Positions 24,023 to 32,361 are shown, counted from the first letter of the stretch. The stretch is DNA of 41,740 nt from an uncultured Lachnospiraceae bacterium (GCA_910588875.1 CAJURT010000008.1:1-41740), one strand, 5' to 3'. Numbers and translations are program-made. Notes: generated by a model from the letters alone, not told the origin.

Positions 24023-24041
24023 AATCCATCCCCCTTTTCCA

Positions 24042-24578
24042 TTATTGAATTTTCATAAAACAGGAAAGCAACAGAGCATTCACATGTACCTCTGCCAATA
24101 CGCCGAATAACAGCAGCGCTGCCACTGCTCCCCAAAACCTGCGGCGGCGAACTTCATAGCCGGATAAGCATTTAAAGATCAGGATCCCCCATGCCGCGCC
24201 ATAAAAAAGCTGATGCGGGAAATTGGATGCCAAAAACAGCACCAGCCCCATTGCACCCTGATACCAGGTCATCAGCACCAGAGAAAAACCTGCACTGCAG
24301 CCGGCCCAGACCAGCAATAGGGGGACAAACATCTTGTGCAGGCGGTTTCTGCACAAAAACTCCACGACGGCTGTCTCCAGAAAACGCACCAGCAGGATGC
24401 GCAGCACACAGGAAAAATCCTTTTGTGCCAGGCTCTGCCAGCCCCGCTGCAGATACTGATACAGAATACGGTAATCCACCAGCCCCGAGGCAAACACCCG
24501 GTTGGCTCCAACTGTTGCCAGTGCCATCCCTACACTGATCCAAAAAATCAGATATATCCCCTGATTTCTCCTCCTCAT
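24042..24578 (-). CDS. SpoIIM-like sporulation membrane protein
   Basis: A 178-residue integral membrane protein with about four to five hydrophobic segments (near residues 7-28, 48-70, 84-105, 107-130 and 147-170). Topology, length, FPHQLFYGAAW (compare the PHG motif of SpoIIM) and its position just before xerD all fit stage II sporulation protein M, a part of the DMP peptidoglycan-degrading machine needed for engulfment. The sequence is divergent and the assignment rests largely on context. It starts 72 bases after the NUDIX gene. Confidence 0.55.
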   Translation of the reverse strand: MRRRNQGIYLIFWISVGMALATVGANRVFASGLVDYRILYQYLQRGWQSLAQKDFSCVLRILLVRFLETAVVEFLCRNRLHKMFVPLLLVWAGCSAGFSLVLMTWYQGAMGLVLFLASNFPHQLFYGAAWGILIFKCLSGYEVRRRRFWGAVAALLLFGVLAEVHVNALLLSCFMKIQ

Positions 24579-24650
24579 GCGCAGTCACCGTTTTTTTACA
24601 GTCTACGCAAAAATCAGGGCAGTTATGACTCTTCCCTCGGAAGCGGCGGA

Positions 24651-25226
24651 TTAGCTTCTTTTGTATTTGCGGGCATAGGCCAGGATGGCGGCTGTGGTCT
24701 TGGCATCGGTCAGCTTGCCCGTATAAATCATCTCCTCCAGATCAGCCAGTTCCCACTCTTCCACGTAAATGATCTCGTCTTCATCCAGATGCTGGCGGGA
24801 AGGGATCAGGTTCCTGGCCACAAAAATATCAATTGCTTCGTCACAGAACGCCACTGTGGTATTCATGCTCATCAGATACTCCAGGTGGTCGCAGCGGTAC
24901 CCTGTCTCCTCCTCCAGTTCCCGGTAAGCACATTCGATCTTCGGCTCATTCGGATCATCCAGCTTTCCTGCCGGGATCTCCAATGTTTCCCGGTTTAACG
25001 CATTGCGGAACTGGCGCACCATCAGGATCTTCCCCTGGTCCGTCACCGGCACCACCGCCGCTGCCCCATCATGATGGATAAAATCCCAATGGGCTTCATG
25101 CCCGTTGGCAATCACCGTATCTTCATATATTTTCAGAATCGTCCCTGTGTATTTGAGCTGCCGGTCCAGGCGGACCACCGGATCAACTGCTTTCTTCCCT
25201 GATGTGTTGTTCTGTTTGTTCTCCAT
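24651..25226 (-). CDS. NUDIX hydrolase, ADP-ribose pyrophosphatase type
   Basis: A 191-residue hydrolase probably splitting ADP-ribose or a related nucleotide sugar. The NUDIX box is GKLDDPNEP...YRELEEETGY; one residue is inserted between the first G and the first E relative to the standard spacing, while E-x7-REL-x-EE-x-G is intact. LMVRQFRNAL and ETLEIPAG upstream are typical of the ADP-ribose group. Start 25226 follows AGAGAGGA; the frame to 25280 overlaps proC. It is 16 bases after proC. Confidence 0.88.
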   Translation of the reverse strand: MENKQNNTSGKKAVDPVVRLDRQLKYTGTILKIYEDTVIANGHEAHWDFIHHDGAAAVVPVTDQGKILMVRQFRNALNRETLEIPAGKLDDPNEPKIECAYRELEEETGYRCDHLEYLMSMNTTVAFCDEAIDIFVARNLIPSRQHLDEDEIIYVEEWELADLEEMIYTGKLTDAKTTAAILAYARKYKRS

Positions 25227-25242
25227 TTTTAAATCCTCTCTT

Positions 25243-26049
25243 CTAATGAATATTTCCGCATTTGGCATAACAGGCATCACAGGCCTTCATCACGGCGCTG
25301 CGCAGGCCATGCTCCTCCAGCGCAGCCACTGCTGCAATCGTAGTCCCCCCCGGCGAACAGACCTGATCTTTCAGACGCCCCGGGTGCTCCCCCGTCTCCA
25401 AAAGCATCCTGGCGCTCCCAAGAACCGCCTGTGCTGCCATCTCATAGGCCATATCCCGGGGCAGCCCATACTTTACCCCGCTGTCAGCCAAGGCCTCCAT
25501 AAACATATACACATATGCAGGGGAACTTCCGCTTACACATACTACCGCATCAATGAGTTTTTCTTCCACAAACGCCATCTTGCCAAATGATTCAAAAAAG
25601 CGCCGGATGGTGTGCTGTTCCTCCCCGGAAAAGAGAGCCGGGTCATAGCATACCCCCGTCATCCCCTCCCCCACCAGGGCGGGGGTATTGGGCATGGCGC
25701 GGACCACACGGCAGCCTGTTCCCAGCATCCCCTTTAAATCCGCCACAGAAATCCCAGGGGCAATGGAAATCAAAATCTGGCCTGCAGATATCCCGCCTGC
25801 AATTTCTGCCACTGCCTGTCTCAGGTGCTGGGGCTTCACTGCCAAAATCACATACTCTGACGAGGAGGCGCAGGCCAGACTGTCTGCAGCCAGAACCACA
25901 CCTGTGGCAGCAGCCACATCTCCCGCTCTCTGTATGTTCTTCTCATAAAAAGTAACCTGTTCAGCCTCGAATTTCTTCAGAAGCCCTTTCATAATTGCAA
26001 AGCCCATATTCCCGGCTCCGATAAAACCAAATTTATAGGAAAATCCCAC
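25243..26049 (-). CDS. proC: Pyrroline-5-carboxylate reductase
   Basis: A 268-residue enzyme for the last step of proline synthesis. The NAD(P)-binding motif FGFIGAGNMGFAIMKG is at the N-terminus, followed by ILAVKPQHL, RAMPNTPALVGEGMTG and SGSSPAYVYMF. The C-terminal helix has CSPGGTTIAAV, which is diagnostic. GTG 26049 is chosen because AAGGGGG ends eight bases before it; GTG 26058 overlaps that site. Translation is probably coupled to the gene upstream. Confidence 0.95.
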   Translation of the reverse strand: MGFSYKFGFIGAGNMGFAIMKGLLKKFEAEQVTFYEKNIQRAGDVAAATGVVLAADSLACASSSEYVILAVKPQHLRQAVAEIAGGISAGQILISIAPGISVADLKGMLGTGCRVVRAMPNTPALVGEGMTGVCYDPALFSGEEQHTIRRFFESFGKMAFVEEKLIDAVVCVSGSSPAYVYMFMEALADSGVKYGLPRDMAYEMAAQAVLGSARMLLETGEHPGRLKDQVCSPGGTTIAAVAALEEHGLRSAVMKACDACYAKCGNIH

Positions 26050-26065
26050 CTTGTCCACCCCCTTA

Positions 26066-26587
26066 TCAGAAGCCCATCCCCGGACTGACGCTCATGGCAT
26101 CCAGGGTCACCTTCATAATATCCTTGATTTCCTCAACCGTCATCTTCATCTTTGCTGCCAGTTCCTCCACAGTGGCCTCCCGCCCTAACTCGTCAGCCAT
26201 CATCTTAGAGATATCTTTTAATACATTGACCCGGGCAGCAATCTCTTCGCCGGCCTGTTTTTCCCGTTTCTGCTGCTCAATCAGTTCCTTTATCCTCTCT
26301 GAGGCCAAAGCTTCTGCCTGCTTTCGGAAATCCCCCTCTGTATAGCTGTCCAATGCCAGCAGCATTGCCATATTTGCCTCCTGAACCAGGTCTCCGGCCG
26401 CCAGCCCTTGGTTCTTATATTTCCCTGCCAGTTCCACCGCATAATGCAGCATCCCTTCCAAAAGCCTTTCCCTGGCCATCCTGTCCCCGGCCTGTGCCAG
26501 CCCGGGGAGCCTGCATTCCTCCTCGGGTGTACAGGCCGGGATCCTTTTGACCTCCTCCAGATACATCAAATATACATCATCGTGCAT
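26066..26587 (-). CDS. Truncated sigma-70-like protein lacking region 4
   Basis: A 173-residue protein. Residues 1-28 look like sigma region 1.2 (VYLMYLEEVKRIPACTPEEE), 40-80 like region 2.1-2.2 (GLAAGDLVQEANMAMLLAL), and 115-160 like region 3 (ADELGREATVEELAAKMKM). Region 2.3-2.4, which normally holds the aromatic DNA-melting residues, reads FRKQAEALASERIKELI and lacks them. The protein ends right after region 3, so the -35-binding region 4 is missing. It may be a degraded sigma factor, a core-binding modulator or a specialised sigma. Start 26587 has AAGGAGG ten bases upstream; the longer frame to 26695 overlaps luxS. Confidence 0.7.
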   Translation of the reverse strand: MHDDVYLMYLEEVKRIPACTPEEECRLPGLAQAGDRMARERLLEGMLHYAVELAGKYKNQGLAAGDLVQEANMAMLLALDSYTEGDFRKQAEALASERIKELIEQQKREKQAGEEIAARVNVLKDISKMMADELGREATVEELAAKMKMTVEEIKDIMKVTLDAMSVSPGMGF

Positions 26588-26660
26588 TCCGGCATGTCCT
26601 CCTTGTTTTCTGCCCTGTCCTCCCGGGAACTTTGCGAAGCCGATTTTGCAGGGCCGCGGT

Positions 26661-27143
26661 TCAGTCCTCAGGATAGCAAAGCTGCCCCTTCCCAATCCCC
26701 TTAAGGGTTCCCTCCAGGAAACGCCCTGCCAGATACTTTGCCATGGGAAGGTTCATATCCAGGTAATTGCCGCAGTCCCTGGCAGCCGCCCCCGGAACCT
26801 CACCTTCAAAGTCCCGGATAAAAGTAAACATCTCTGTCATCAGCGGCACAATATCCTGTGACTGATAATCTCCTGCCAACAAAAGATAAAAGCCTGTCCG
26901 GCATCCCATGGGCCCAAAATACAATACCTTCCCCGAAAAGTCTTCCCGGTTCCGCAGATAGGTGGCCCCGAGATGCTCGATAGTATGCACTTCTGCCGTA
27001 TTCATGACTGGCTCATAATTTGGCCTGGTCATCCGGATATCAAATGTGGTGACCACCGTATCCCCGGCCTGATCTTTCCGCGACACATAAACCCCCGGCA
27101 GAAGTTTTAAATGGTTGATGGTAAAGCTGGTTATTTTTTCCAT
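26661..27143 (-). CDS. luxS: S-ribosylhomocysteine lyase
   Basis: A 160-residue metalloenzyme that splits S-ribosylhomocysteine to homocysteine and DPD, the precursor of AI-2. Metal ligands are in HTIEHLGATYLRN (two His) and RDCGNYLDMNL (Cys), and the catalytic Cys is in MGCRTGFYL. Start 27143 follows GAAAGGA by seven bases; the frame opens seven codons earlier. The neighbour sequence does not include pfs or metK. Confidence 0.94.
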   Translation of the reverse strand: MEKITSFTINHLKLLPGVYVSRKDQAGDTVVTTFDIRMTRPNYEPVMNTAEVHTIEHLGATYLRNREDFSGKVLYFGPMGCRTGFYLLLAGDYQSQDIVPLMTEMFTFIRDFEGEVPGAAARDCGNYLDMNLPMAKYLAGRFLEGTLKGIGKGQLCYPED

Positions 27144-27240
27144 AACATTTTCCTTTCGCATCATAATATATTTATTTTAAACGGATTTTTCATTGCTATT
27201 AAAAGGGGGAAACCACCATGAATGAAGCAGACTGCCATTT

Positions 27241-27278
27241 CCTATGAAACAAGAATACCGCACTTCTGTGCGGTATTC
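27241..27278 (-). terminator. Terminator after tRNA-Ala
   Basis: GAATACCGCAC (27253-27263) and GTGCGGTATTC (27268-27278) form an 11-base perfect stem with a 4-base loop, 25 bases beyond the tRNA on the minus strand. A T-rich tract follows on that strand. Confidence 0.65.
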
Positions 27279-27302
27279 TGGGATGTGCCTTCAGACACTG
27301 GA

Positions 27303-27375
<73 letters not shown>

Positions 27376-27393
27376 ATGTCAATCACGAGTGCT

Positions 27394-27422
27394 ATTATAG
27401 CACATCCTTCCAATTCTGTGAA
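27394..27422 (-). promoter_or_regulatory. Promoter of tRNA-Ala
   Basis: Minus strand: TTCACA (27422-27417), 17-base spacer, TATAAT (27399-27394), 18 bases before the tRNA. Confidence 0.65.
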
Positions 27423-27499
27423 TCCCTAATTTTGATTTCTAATATTCGCACAAAATCTCCCTCTTCATCCCCCATATTTTTATGCAATATGAAACTATT

Positions 27500-28435
27500 T
27501 TACTCGTGCAGCCGCTCGATAATTTTAAAAATGATAGTCCCTTCCATCACCAGCGGTGCACTGTGGGCAAAAAACAGGATCCCATCCACCGGAGATAATA
27601 TCCTGGCCAACGCCTCTCCCTCCAGGGGATCAATGACAGAAGCCAGGATCTGCCCCCGGTGAATCTCCTCCCCAGGACTTACATACCGCTGATAAATCCC
27701 GGAAACTTCTGTCCTCATATTAAAAAGTTCTTCCTCCCGGATCACGCTGGCCAGATATCCGCTGTGGCTGGTATAGCGCAAAATCCCCATCCTTGTCAAA
27801 AAACGCAGCACCGAGGCCACTGCCTGGCGGGCGGAGTCCTCATCAATGCGGTCGGTGGCACTGGTATACAGGGAAAAAGCATTTGTATTCCAAATCTGCC
27901 AGTTGTAGTTTAAAGTGGTGGTATCAATCGGTTTGGGCTTACGGATCACCACATAAGGCATTCCAAACCGGTCTGCCAGGCCTGGATTCTGGAAGCCAGT
28001 CTCCATCATCCTCACATGGGGCACAAAATCCCCCGGCAGATAAAAACTGGGGAACTGAATTCCATACTGGTACCCCTGTATCGCTTCAAACAGCCCGGCG
28101 GCAATCCGCTGCGTCGTCTCCCCGGCATTGTAGCCCGGAAACATCCGGTTAATATCTGTATTATCCGTAGCCCAGAAACGTTTGCTGATATTCATGGAAC
28201 TATGGTTGACCGAGGGGATCACCAGGATCTCATTGTCTCCCACAATTGCTCCCTTTTCCTCCAGGCGCTTCAGCGATTTCACCAGCTGGGAACATATGTA
28301 GAGCTGCTGAACCTCATTGCCCCGGATACTTCCCACAATGCACGCCGCCTTATCCCCATGCCCAAACCGGTATCCGTAGATATTGAGGTCGTCCCGGTAC
28401 TGCTTTTTCAGTGTGTAGATACATTCCCTTCTCAT
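27500..28435 (-). CDS. AstE/AspA-like M14 paralog with lost zinc site (pseudoenzyme)
   Basis: A 311-residue protein, paralog of the gene just upstream. The folds align almost without gaps (for example DINRMFPG here and DMNRIFPG there, both at 94-101), but the active site is changed: the HGDE zinc motif is RGNE (R38, E41), the second zinc His is P129 (GIQFPSF against CIDIHAS), and the catalytic Glu region is unrelated (FSLYTSATDR). It should not be a zinc deacylase. The C-terminal 90 residues form the usual beta-rich domain with GIYQRYVSPGEEIHRGQ. It overlaps the upstream gene by 4 bases (ATGA). It may be a regulatory or binding partner. Confidence 0.82.
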   Translation of the reverse strand: MRRECIYTLKKQYRDDLNIYGYRFGHGDKAACIVGSIRGNEVQQLYICSQLVKSLKRLEEKGAIVGDNEILVIPSVNHSSMNISKRFWATDNTDINRMFPGYNAGETTQRIAAGLFEAIQGYQYGIQFPSFYLPGDFVPHVRMMETGFQNPGLADRFGMPYVVIRKPKPIDTTTLNYNWQIWNTNAFSLYTSATDRIDEDSARQAVASVLRFLTRMGILRYTSHSGYLASVIREEELFNMRTEVSGIYQRYVSPGEEIHRGQILASVIDPLEGEALARILSPVDGILFFAHSAPLVMEGTIIFKIIERLHE

Positions 28436-29370
28436 TCAAAATCACCTCCCAGCACCCGGGCAATCAGGGAACCGCAGGAGACCACCGGATACTCCCGCAA
28501 GGTAAAGAGCATGCCATGGATCGGTGCACGCACCTCCTGTTCCACCCTCCCGTCCAGAGAATTTAGGATCCTCCCAATCAGCTGCCCCTGCTGCACATTC
28601 TTCCAGTGCTCCACACAAGGGACAAAAATGCCCGGAGCCTCCGCATTGACAAAGCCCACCTCACCGTCCTGGGAGATAATCGGCGTCTTCGGCTCCGTAA
28701 CATCGCCATTCCAAATCCCCATATCTTTCATCACGCAGAAAATCCCCTTGGTCAGCTGATGGCAGAATTCCTCCGTTATCCTCATCCCCACTCCCATTTC
28801 CACCACCACCGTAGGCACCCCGATGCTGTTCAGGCTATGGGCCAGCGTGGATTCCAATACCGTTGCCGCCGCGTGGATCCAGACAAAATCCAGGTTCAGC
28901 CGCCTGGCAAAGGGCAGCAGCTTTTGTGCGGTGTTGACATTGACCCTGGCCTGGGGAATCTCCCTGAGGAAAATATTGCTGGCATGGATATCGATACACA
29001 GATCCGCCCCCGCGATATCGTCCACAATCCGCGACGCTACGTGCTCGGCCACTGCCCCATTCTCATCCCCCGGGAATATCCGGTTCATATCCAGGTCAAA
29101 CATGGGGATCCCCCGGGAAATGGAATCCACCCCCAAGGGGTTTAGTGCCGGGTAGATCTCTACCCTTCCCTTCAGGCATTCCTTATGTTCCTGGATGATC
29201 CGGTTCAGTTCATAACATACATACTGTCCTTCCAGTTCATCCCCATGGGTCCCGGTCACAATACAGATTCTTTTTCCGCTTCCGTCCGGCCCCTCCGGCT
29301 CCAGGACATTCTTTTTTACGCGGAGGCGTTCATCCACCGCCAATCCGACAGAAACAACCTCTTTAATCAT
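28432..29370 (-). CDS. Succinylglutamate desuccinylase/aspartoacylase-family metalloenzyme
   Basis: A 312-residue M14-superfamily protein with zinc ligands visible: H42 and E45 in GTHGDELEGQ, H129 in CIDIHASN, and a catalytic-type E191 in VVVEMGVGM. Family members remove an acyl group from an amino acid or act as carboxypeptidases. The C-terminal domain has PGIFVPCVEHWKNVQQGQ, a biotinyl/lipoyl-like hairpin common in this group. It overlaps the transglutaminase gene by 4 bases upstream and its degraded paralog by 4 bases downstream. Substrate is unknown; in this operon it may trim the product of the ATP-grasp enzyme. Confidence 0.87.
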   Translation of the reverse strand: MIKEVVSVGLAVDERLRVKKNVLEPEGPDGSGKRICIVTGTHGDELEGQYVCYELNRIIQEHKECLKGRVEIYPALNPLGVDSISRGIPMFDLDMNRIFPGDENGAVAEHVASRIVDDIAGADLCIDIHASNIFLREIPQARVNVNTAQKLLPFARRLNLDFVWIHAAATVLESTLAHSLNSIGVPTVVVEMGVGMRITEEFCHQLTKGIFCVMKDMGIWNGDVTEPKTPIISQDGEVGFVNAEAPGIFVPCVEHWKNVQQGQLIGRILNSLDGRVEQEVRAPIHGMLFTLREYPVVSCGSLIARVLGGDFE

Positions 29371-30176
29371 ATGATTTCTTCCACCTTTACACAGATTTCC
29401 TGGCTCTGGCCGGCAAATCCCAGAAAACGTCCCCGGTCAATGCTGCCGTCCCTAAAATCCCGTCCATGGGTCAGCTTGATATAGGTTTCATCCACCAGGC
29501 GGTTGTTGGTGGGATCCATCCCCAGCCAGCCGTCTTCCAGCCATACCTCCACCCAGGCGTGACTGGCACCTTCCCCCAGCATCATTCCGGCCACATAACG
29601 GGCCGGTATTCCCGCCAGGCGGCACAGGCTGATAAAAACATGGGCATAATCCTGGCAGACACCCTTTCCCAAGGCCAATGCCTCCTCTGCTGTAGTCTCC
29701 ACGGTGGTTGCCCCGGGCGAATAAACAAACCGCCCATACAGACGGTTCATCATATACATCAACTCTTTTCTCCCCATCCTCCGGCTGCCGCTGCCCTCTT
29801 TCCCGGCCGGCCAGCCCGGTTCCAAACGGGTTTCCCCAAAAAATCTACGGATATCCTCTCCTGGCATTGTAAAAGCAGAGGGGAACCGGTACATAGGATG
29901 AACCGGATCCGAGGTTCCCCCTATGTCCACCCGCACCACGCCCTCTGCCACGGCCAGAAGGCTGTCATGGGGCTTTTTGGCTGAGCCTGCATATCCCTCA
30001 TTGCCAAAACCATCCTTCACCTCACTGACAAAATCAGCCGGCTCAATCTTCACAGACATACGTTCCCTCTGCTGCCGTGCACTTTCCATCGGACGGCAGC
30101 GGATCAAGAAATGATGGTCCCACACGGCCTGGTCAAGCTTTAACCGCATCTCATACCGGAAACCCAGCCTTTTCAA
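29367..30176 (-). CDS. Transglutaminase-like cysteine protease family protein
   Basis: A 269-residue protein with a C-terminal transglutaminase-like domain and an N-terminal beta domain typical of this group. The catalytic triad is C174 (LGKGVCQDYAH), H206 (ASHAWVEVW) and D221 (GMDPTNN). No signal peptide, so it is probably cytoplasmic. Such proteins act as peptidases or transferases on amide bonds. It is 15 bases downstream of the alpha-E gene and overlaps the next gene by 4 bases; the same three-gene grouping with ATP-grasp and alpha-E is known from comparative genomics. Confidence 0.87.
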   Translation of the reverse strand: MKRLGFRYEMRLKLDQAVWDHHFLIRCRPMESARQQRERMSVKIEPADFVSEVKDGFGNEGYAGSAKKPHDSLLAVAEGVVRVDIGGTSDPVHPMYRFPSAFTMPGEDIRRFFGETRLEPGWPAGKEGSGSRRMGRKELMYMMNRLYGRFVYSPGATTVETTAEEALALGKGVCQDYAHVFISLCRLAGIPARYVAGMMLGEGASHAWVEVWLEDGWLGMDPTNNRLVDETYIKLTHGRDFRDGSIDRGRFLGFAGQSQEICVKVEEII

Positions 30177-30191
30177 CTCTTATCACCTCAT

Positions 30192-30866
30192 TTAAAAAAT
30201 ATTCCACAGGGCATTCAGCGCCTCCTGCTGCCTTGCCTTCCATCCCTCTCCCAGGCTTACCACCTCAGTAAGGCGGCTGACCTCAGCCAGGTTGTACCCG
30301 ATGCGGATTTTATGCAGCCGGTTTATAAACTTATTGAATTCCTTCTCTATATAGGGGTAGGGGAAGCCCAGCCTCATATACAAATCCAGCCGTTCCAGGT
30401 ATTTGCCGCATTTGATGATATTGCGCCCTTCCTCATCCTCCACATTATCGTCCAGGCAGCCCCAAAATGCAAACAGGTAATCTTTTACCGGCTGCAAGTC
30501 ATAGGCCAGTGCATTCCCATGGCTTTTTGCATGTTCCATACAATCCAGCGACATCTGGATATAGGATAATGTGTCGCTGCTCAGTTCGTCCCTCAGGATC
30601 ACTGCATTGTCAAAAGCCCTCATCATATTACTATAGACGGAATTGGGATCCTCCAGGGAAAAAAGATACTTCCCAATAAAATCATCCATATCCTCATAAA
30701 TCACCGGAATTGCTAGCTTTTCACAAAATCCCTCATATGCCCTGTCATCCATATCCAGCATCTGGTCAAAATATTTAAAAAATGTCATCAATGTGGTAAA
30801 GACCCGTTCCGTATACCTGCCCAGCCAGAACAGGTGATCTGCTTTTTCTATTGAGATAATACCCAT
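30192..30866 (-). CDS. Alpha-E domain protein (DUF403)
   Basis: A 224-residue all-helical protein of the alpha-E family. It begins MGIISIEKADHLFWLGRYTERVFTT-like (motif ADHLFWLGRYTER), with FFKYFDQMLD and DNVEDEEGRNIIKCGKYLERLDLYMR further on, all usual for the family. Alpha-E proteins are encoded with, and sometimes fused to, the circularly permuted ATP-grasp protein and are thought to assist it. Its start overlaps the end of the ATP-grasp gene by 19 bases. Confidence 0.88.
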   Translation of the reverse strand: MGIISIEKADHLFWLGRYTERVFTTLMTFFKYFDQMLDMDDRAYEGFCEKLAIPVIYEDMDDFIGKYLFSLEDPNSVYSNMMRAFDNAVILRDELSSDTLSYIQMSLDCMEHAKSHGNALAYDLQPVKDYLFAFWGCLDDNVEDEEGRNIIKCGKYLERLDLYMRLGFPYPYIEKEFNKFINRLHKIRIGYNLAEVSRLTEVVSLGEGWKARQQEALNALWNIF

Positions 30867-32170
30867 GTGTCTTTAAACCCTCCCCCCTGTGATGAGTTCA
30901 CTACAAATGAATCCGGGTTCCTGGAAAAGCGGGTCAGGCCGCTGGGCCAGACCTTTGTCCCCTTTCCGCTTAGGACAAATGCCCGCAGGTCTGCCTTGCG
31001 GGGTACGCTCCCGTCCCCTTCCACGATATCCAGGTCGATAAAGTCAATGACCTCCTGGGCAATAAAACGCCTCGGCTCCCCCATAATAATCTTTTTTAAT
31101 CCTTCCAGCTTCTCCCTTGTCAGATCCCTTCCAAACACTACGCCATAGCCGCCGGCCTCTGAGACATCCTTCACCACAAGACGTTCTAAATGTTCCAGTA
31201 TGTATTTTCTGTCCTCCTCATAAAAGGCCAGATAGGTTGGGGCATTCTTAAGGATTGCTTCTTCCCCCAGATAATACTTCACCATGTGAGGCACAAAATA
31301 GTAGATCCCCTTGTCATCTGCCACCCCGTTGCCAGGCGCATTGACCAGCGCCACATTGCCGCTCCGGTACACGTCCATAATCCCCGGCACACCGATCAGC
31401 GAACCCGGCTCAAAGCATAAGGGATCCAGATATTCATCGGAAAGCCTCCGGTATACCGTCCCCACCTGCAGCTGCTTCCCCTGGTACTGGCGGTAATACA
31501 GCCGGTTATTCTCCACATAGAGATCCTGGGGCATCGCCAGGATAGCCCCTGAGCGTTCTGCCAGGTAAGAATGCTCAAAAAATGCCGCATTATACCGCCC
31601 CGGCGTCAGCACCACATTGATCCCGCCTGTATTGACATGGTCCATGACTTCCTTTAGCATACCGGCATAGTTCCGGTTGTCCGCCACATGGTTTTTCATA
31701 AAGGTCCTGGGCGATGCCTGGCGCGTCAACTCCCTGGCAATCATCGGATATGACGCTCCGGAAGGAATGCGCAGGTTGTCCTCCAATATGTACCAGTCCC
31801 CATCCTTTGCCTGCACCAGGTCAATACCGGATATATGGCTGTAAATCTTTTTTGGAGGTACCATTCCCTCGCATTGCGGCAGATATCCTTTTGATGAAAA
31901 GATAAAATCCTCTGGAATCACCCCATCCTTCACAATCTTTTTCCCGCCATAGATATCAGCCAAAAAACAGTTAAGCGCATCCACACGCTGGGCCAGTCCC
32001 TTCTCCAGATAGGAAAACTCATCCCTTCCGATCACCCGTGGCAGCGGGTCAAACGGAAATAGTTGCTCGTGGAATTCCCGGTTCTTATAAATTCCAAACT
32101 TAACCCCATATCTGGCCATCAGCCGGTTGATCCCCTCCATATGTTCTACCATATCCCTCATTGGCAGCAT
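30848..32170 (-). CDS. Circularly permuted type 2 ATP-grasp protein (DUF404/DUF407)
   Basis: A 440-residue putative amide-bond ligase. Family motifs in order: YILEDNLRIPSGASYP (about 146-161), RYNAAFFEHSYLA, VALVNAPGNGVADDKG, VVKDVSEAGGYGVVFG (ATP-binding Gly-rich loop), FIAQEVIDF and VWPSGLTRFSRN. Comparative genomics places this family among amidoligases that make peptide-like metabolites or modify proteins; neither acceptor nor donor is known here. It is the first gene of the five-gene operon, with promoter at 32240-32268 and a hairpin in the leader. Starts at 32170, 32161 or 32152 are all possible; GGGAG/AGAGGGG lies just upstream. Confidence 0.9.
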   Translation of the reverse strand: MLPMRDMVEHMEGINRLMARYGVKFGIYKNREFHEQLFPFDPLPRVIGRDEFSYLEKGLAQRVDALNCFLADIYGGKKIVKDGVIPEDFIFSSKGYLPQCEGMVPPKKIYSHISGIDLVQAKDGDWYILEDNLRIPSGASYPMIARELTRQASPRTFMKNHVADNRNYAGMLKEVMDHVNTGGINVVLTPGRYNAAFFEHSYLAERSGAILAMPQDLYVENNRLYYRQYQGKQLQVGTVYRRLSDEYLDPLCFEPGSLIGVPGIMDVYRSGNVALVNAPGNGVADDKGIYYFVPHMVKYYLGEEAILKNAPTYLAFYEEDRKYILEHLERLVVKDVSEAGGYGVVFGRDLTREKLEGLKKIIMGEPRRFIAQEVIDFIDLDIVEGDGSVPRKADLRAFVLSGKGTKVWPSGLTRFSRNPDSFVVNSSQGGGFKDTWVLSQ

Positions 32171-32194
32171 CCCCTCTCTCCCTGCAGATATAAC

Positions 32195-32226
32195 AAAGGG
32201 CGCCCGAAATCGACCGGAGCGCCTTT
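32195..32226 (-). promoter_or_regulatory. Leader hairpin of the ATP-grasp operon
   Basis: AAAGGCGC...CCG and CGGGCGCC..TTT arms (32226-32195 on the minus strand) pair with small bulges, and the right arm ends CCCTTTGTTAT. It lies between the promoter and the first gene, only about 14 bases after the -10 box. It could be an attenuator-like terminator, a translational control element or just a stable 5' hairpin. Confidence 0.4.
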
Positions 32227-32239
32227 ACTTCTTACCTTA

Positions 32240-32268
32240 ATATTACAACAGGTTTCTGTTTTTTTCAA
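32240..32268 (-). promoter_or_regulatory. Promoter of the ATP-grasp five-gene operon
   Basis: Minus strand: TTGAAA (32268-32263), 17-base spacer, TAATAT (32245-32240), 70 bases before the first start codon. Confidence 0.6.
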
Positions 32269-32361
32269 GCATTTTCAAGTGTTTTCTCATGGTTTGACCC
32301 GGGCTGTCCGGCTGCCGGGGCAGGAATTCGTTGATAAAATACAAAAAATTCAAAATTTTGC

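Noticed and set aside
26588..26695. N-terminal extension of the sigma-like gene
   Set aside because: It overlaps the end of luxS in another frame and has no ribosome site, while AAGGAGG precedes 26587.
27144..27243. Promoter for luxS
   Set aside because: Several TATAAT-like hexamers exist but none has an acceptable -35 partner at 16-18 bases, so no call was made.
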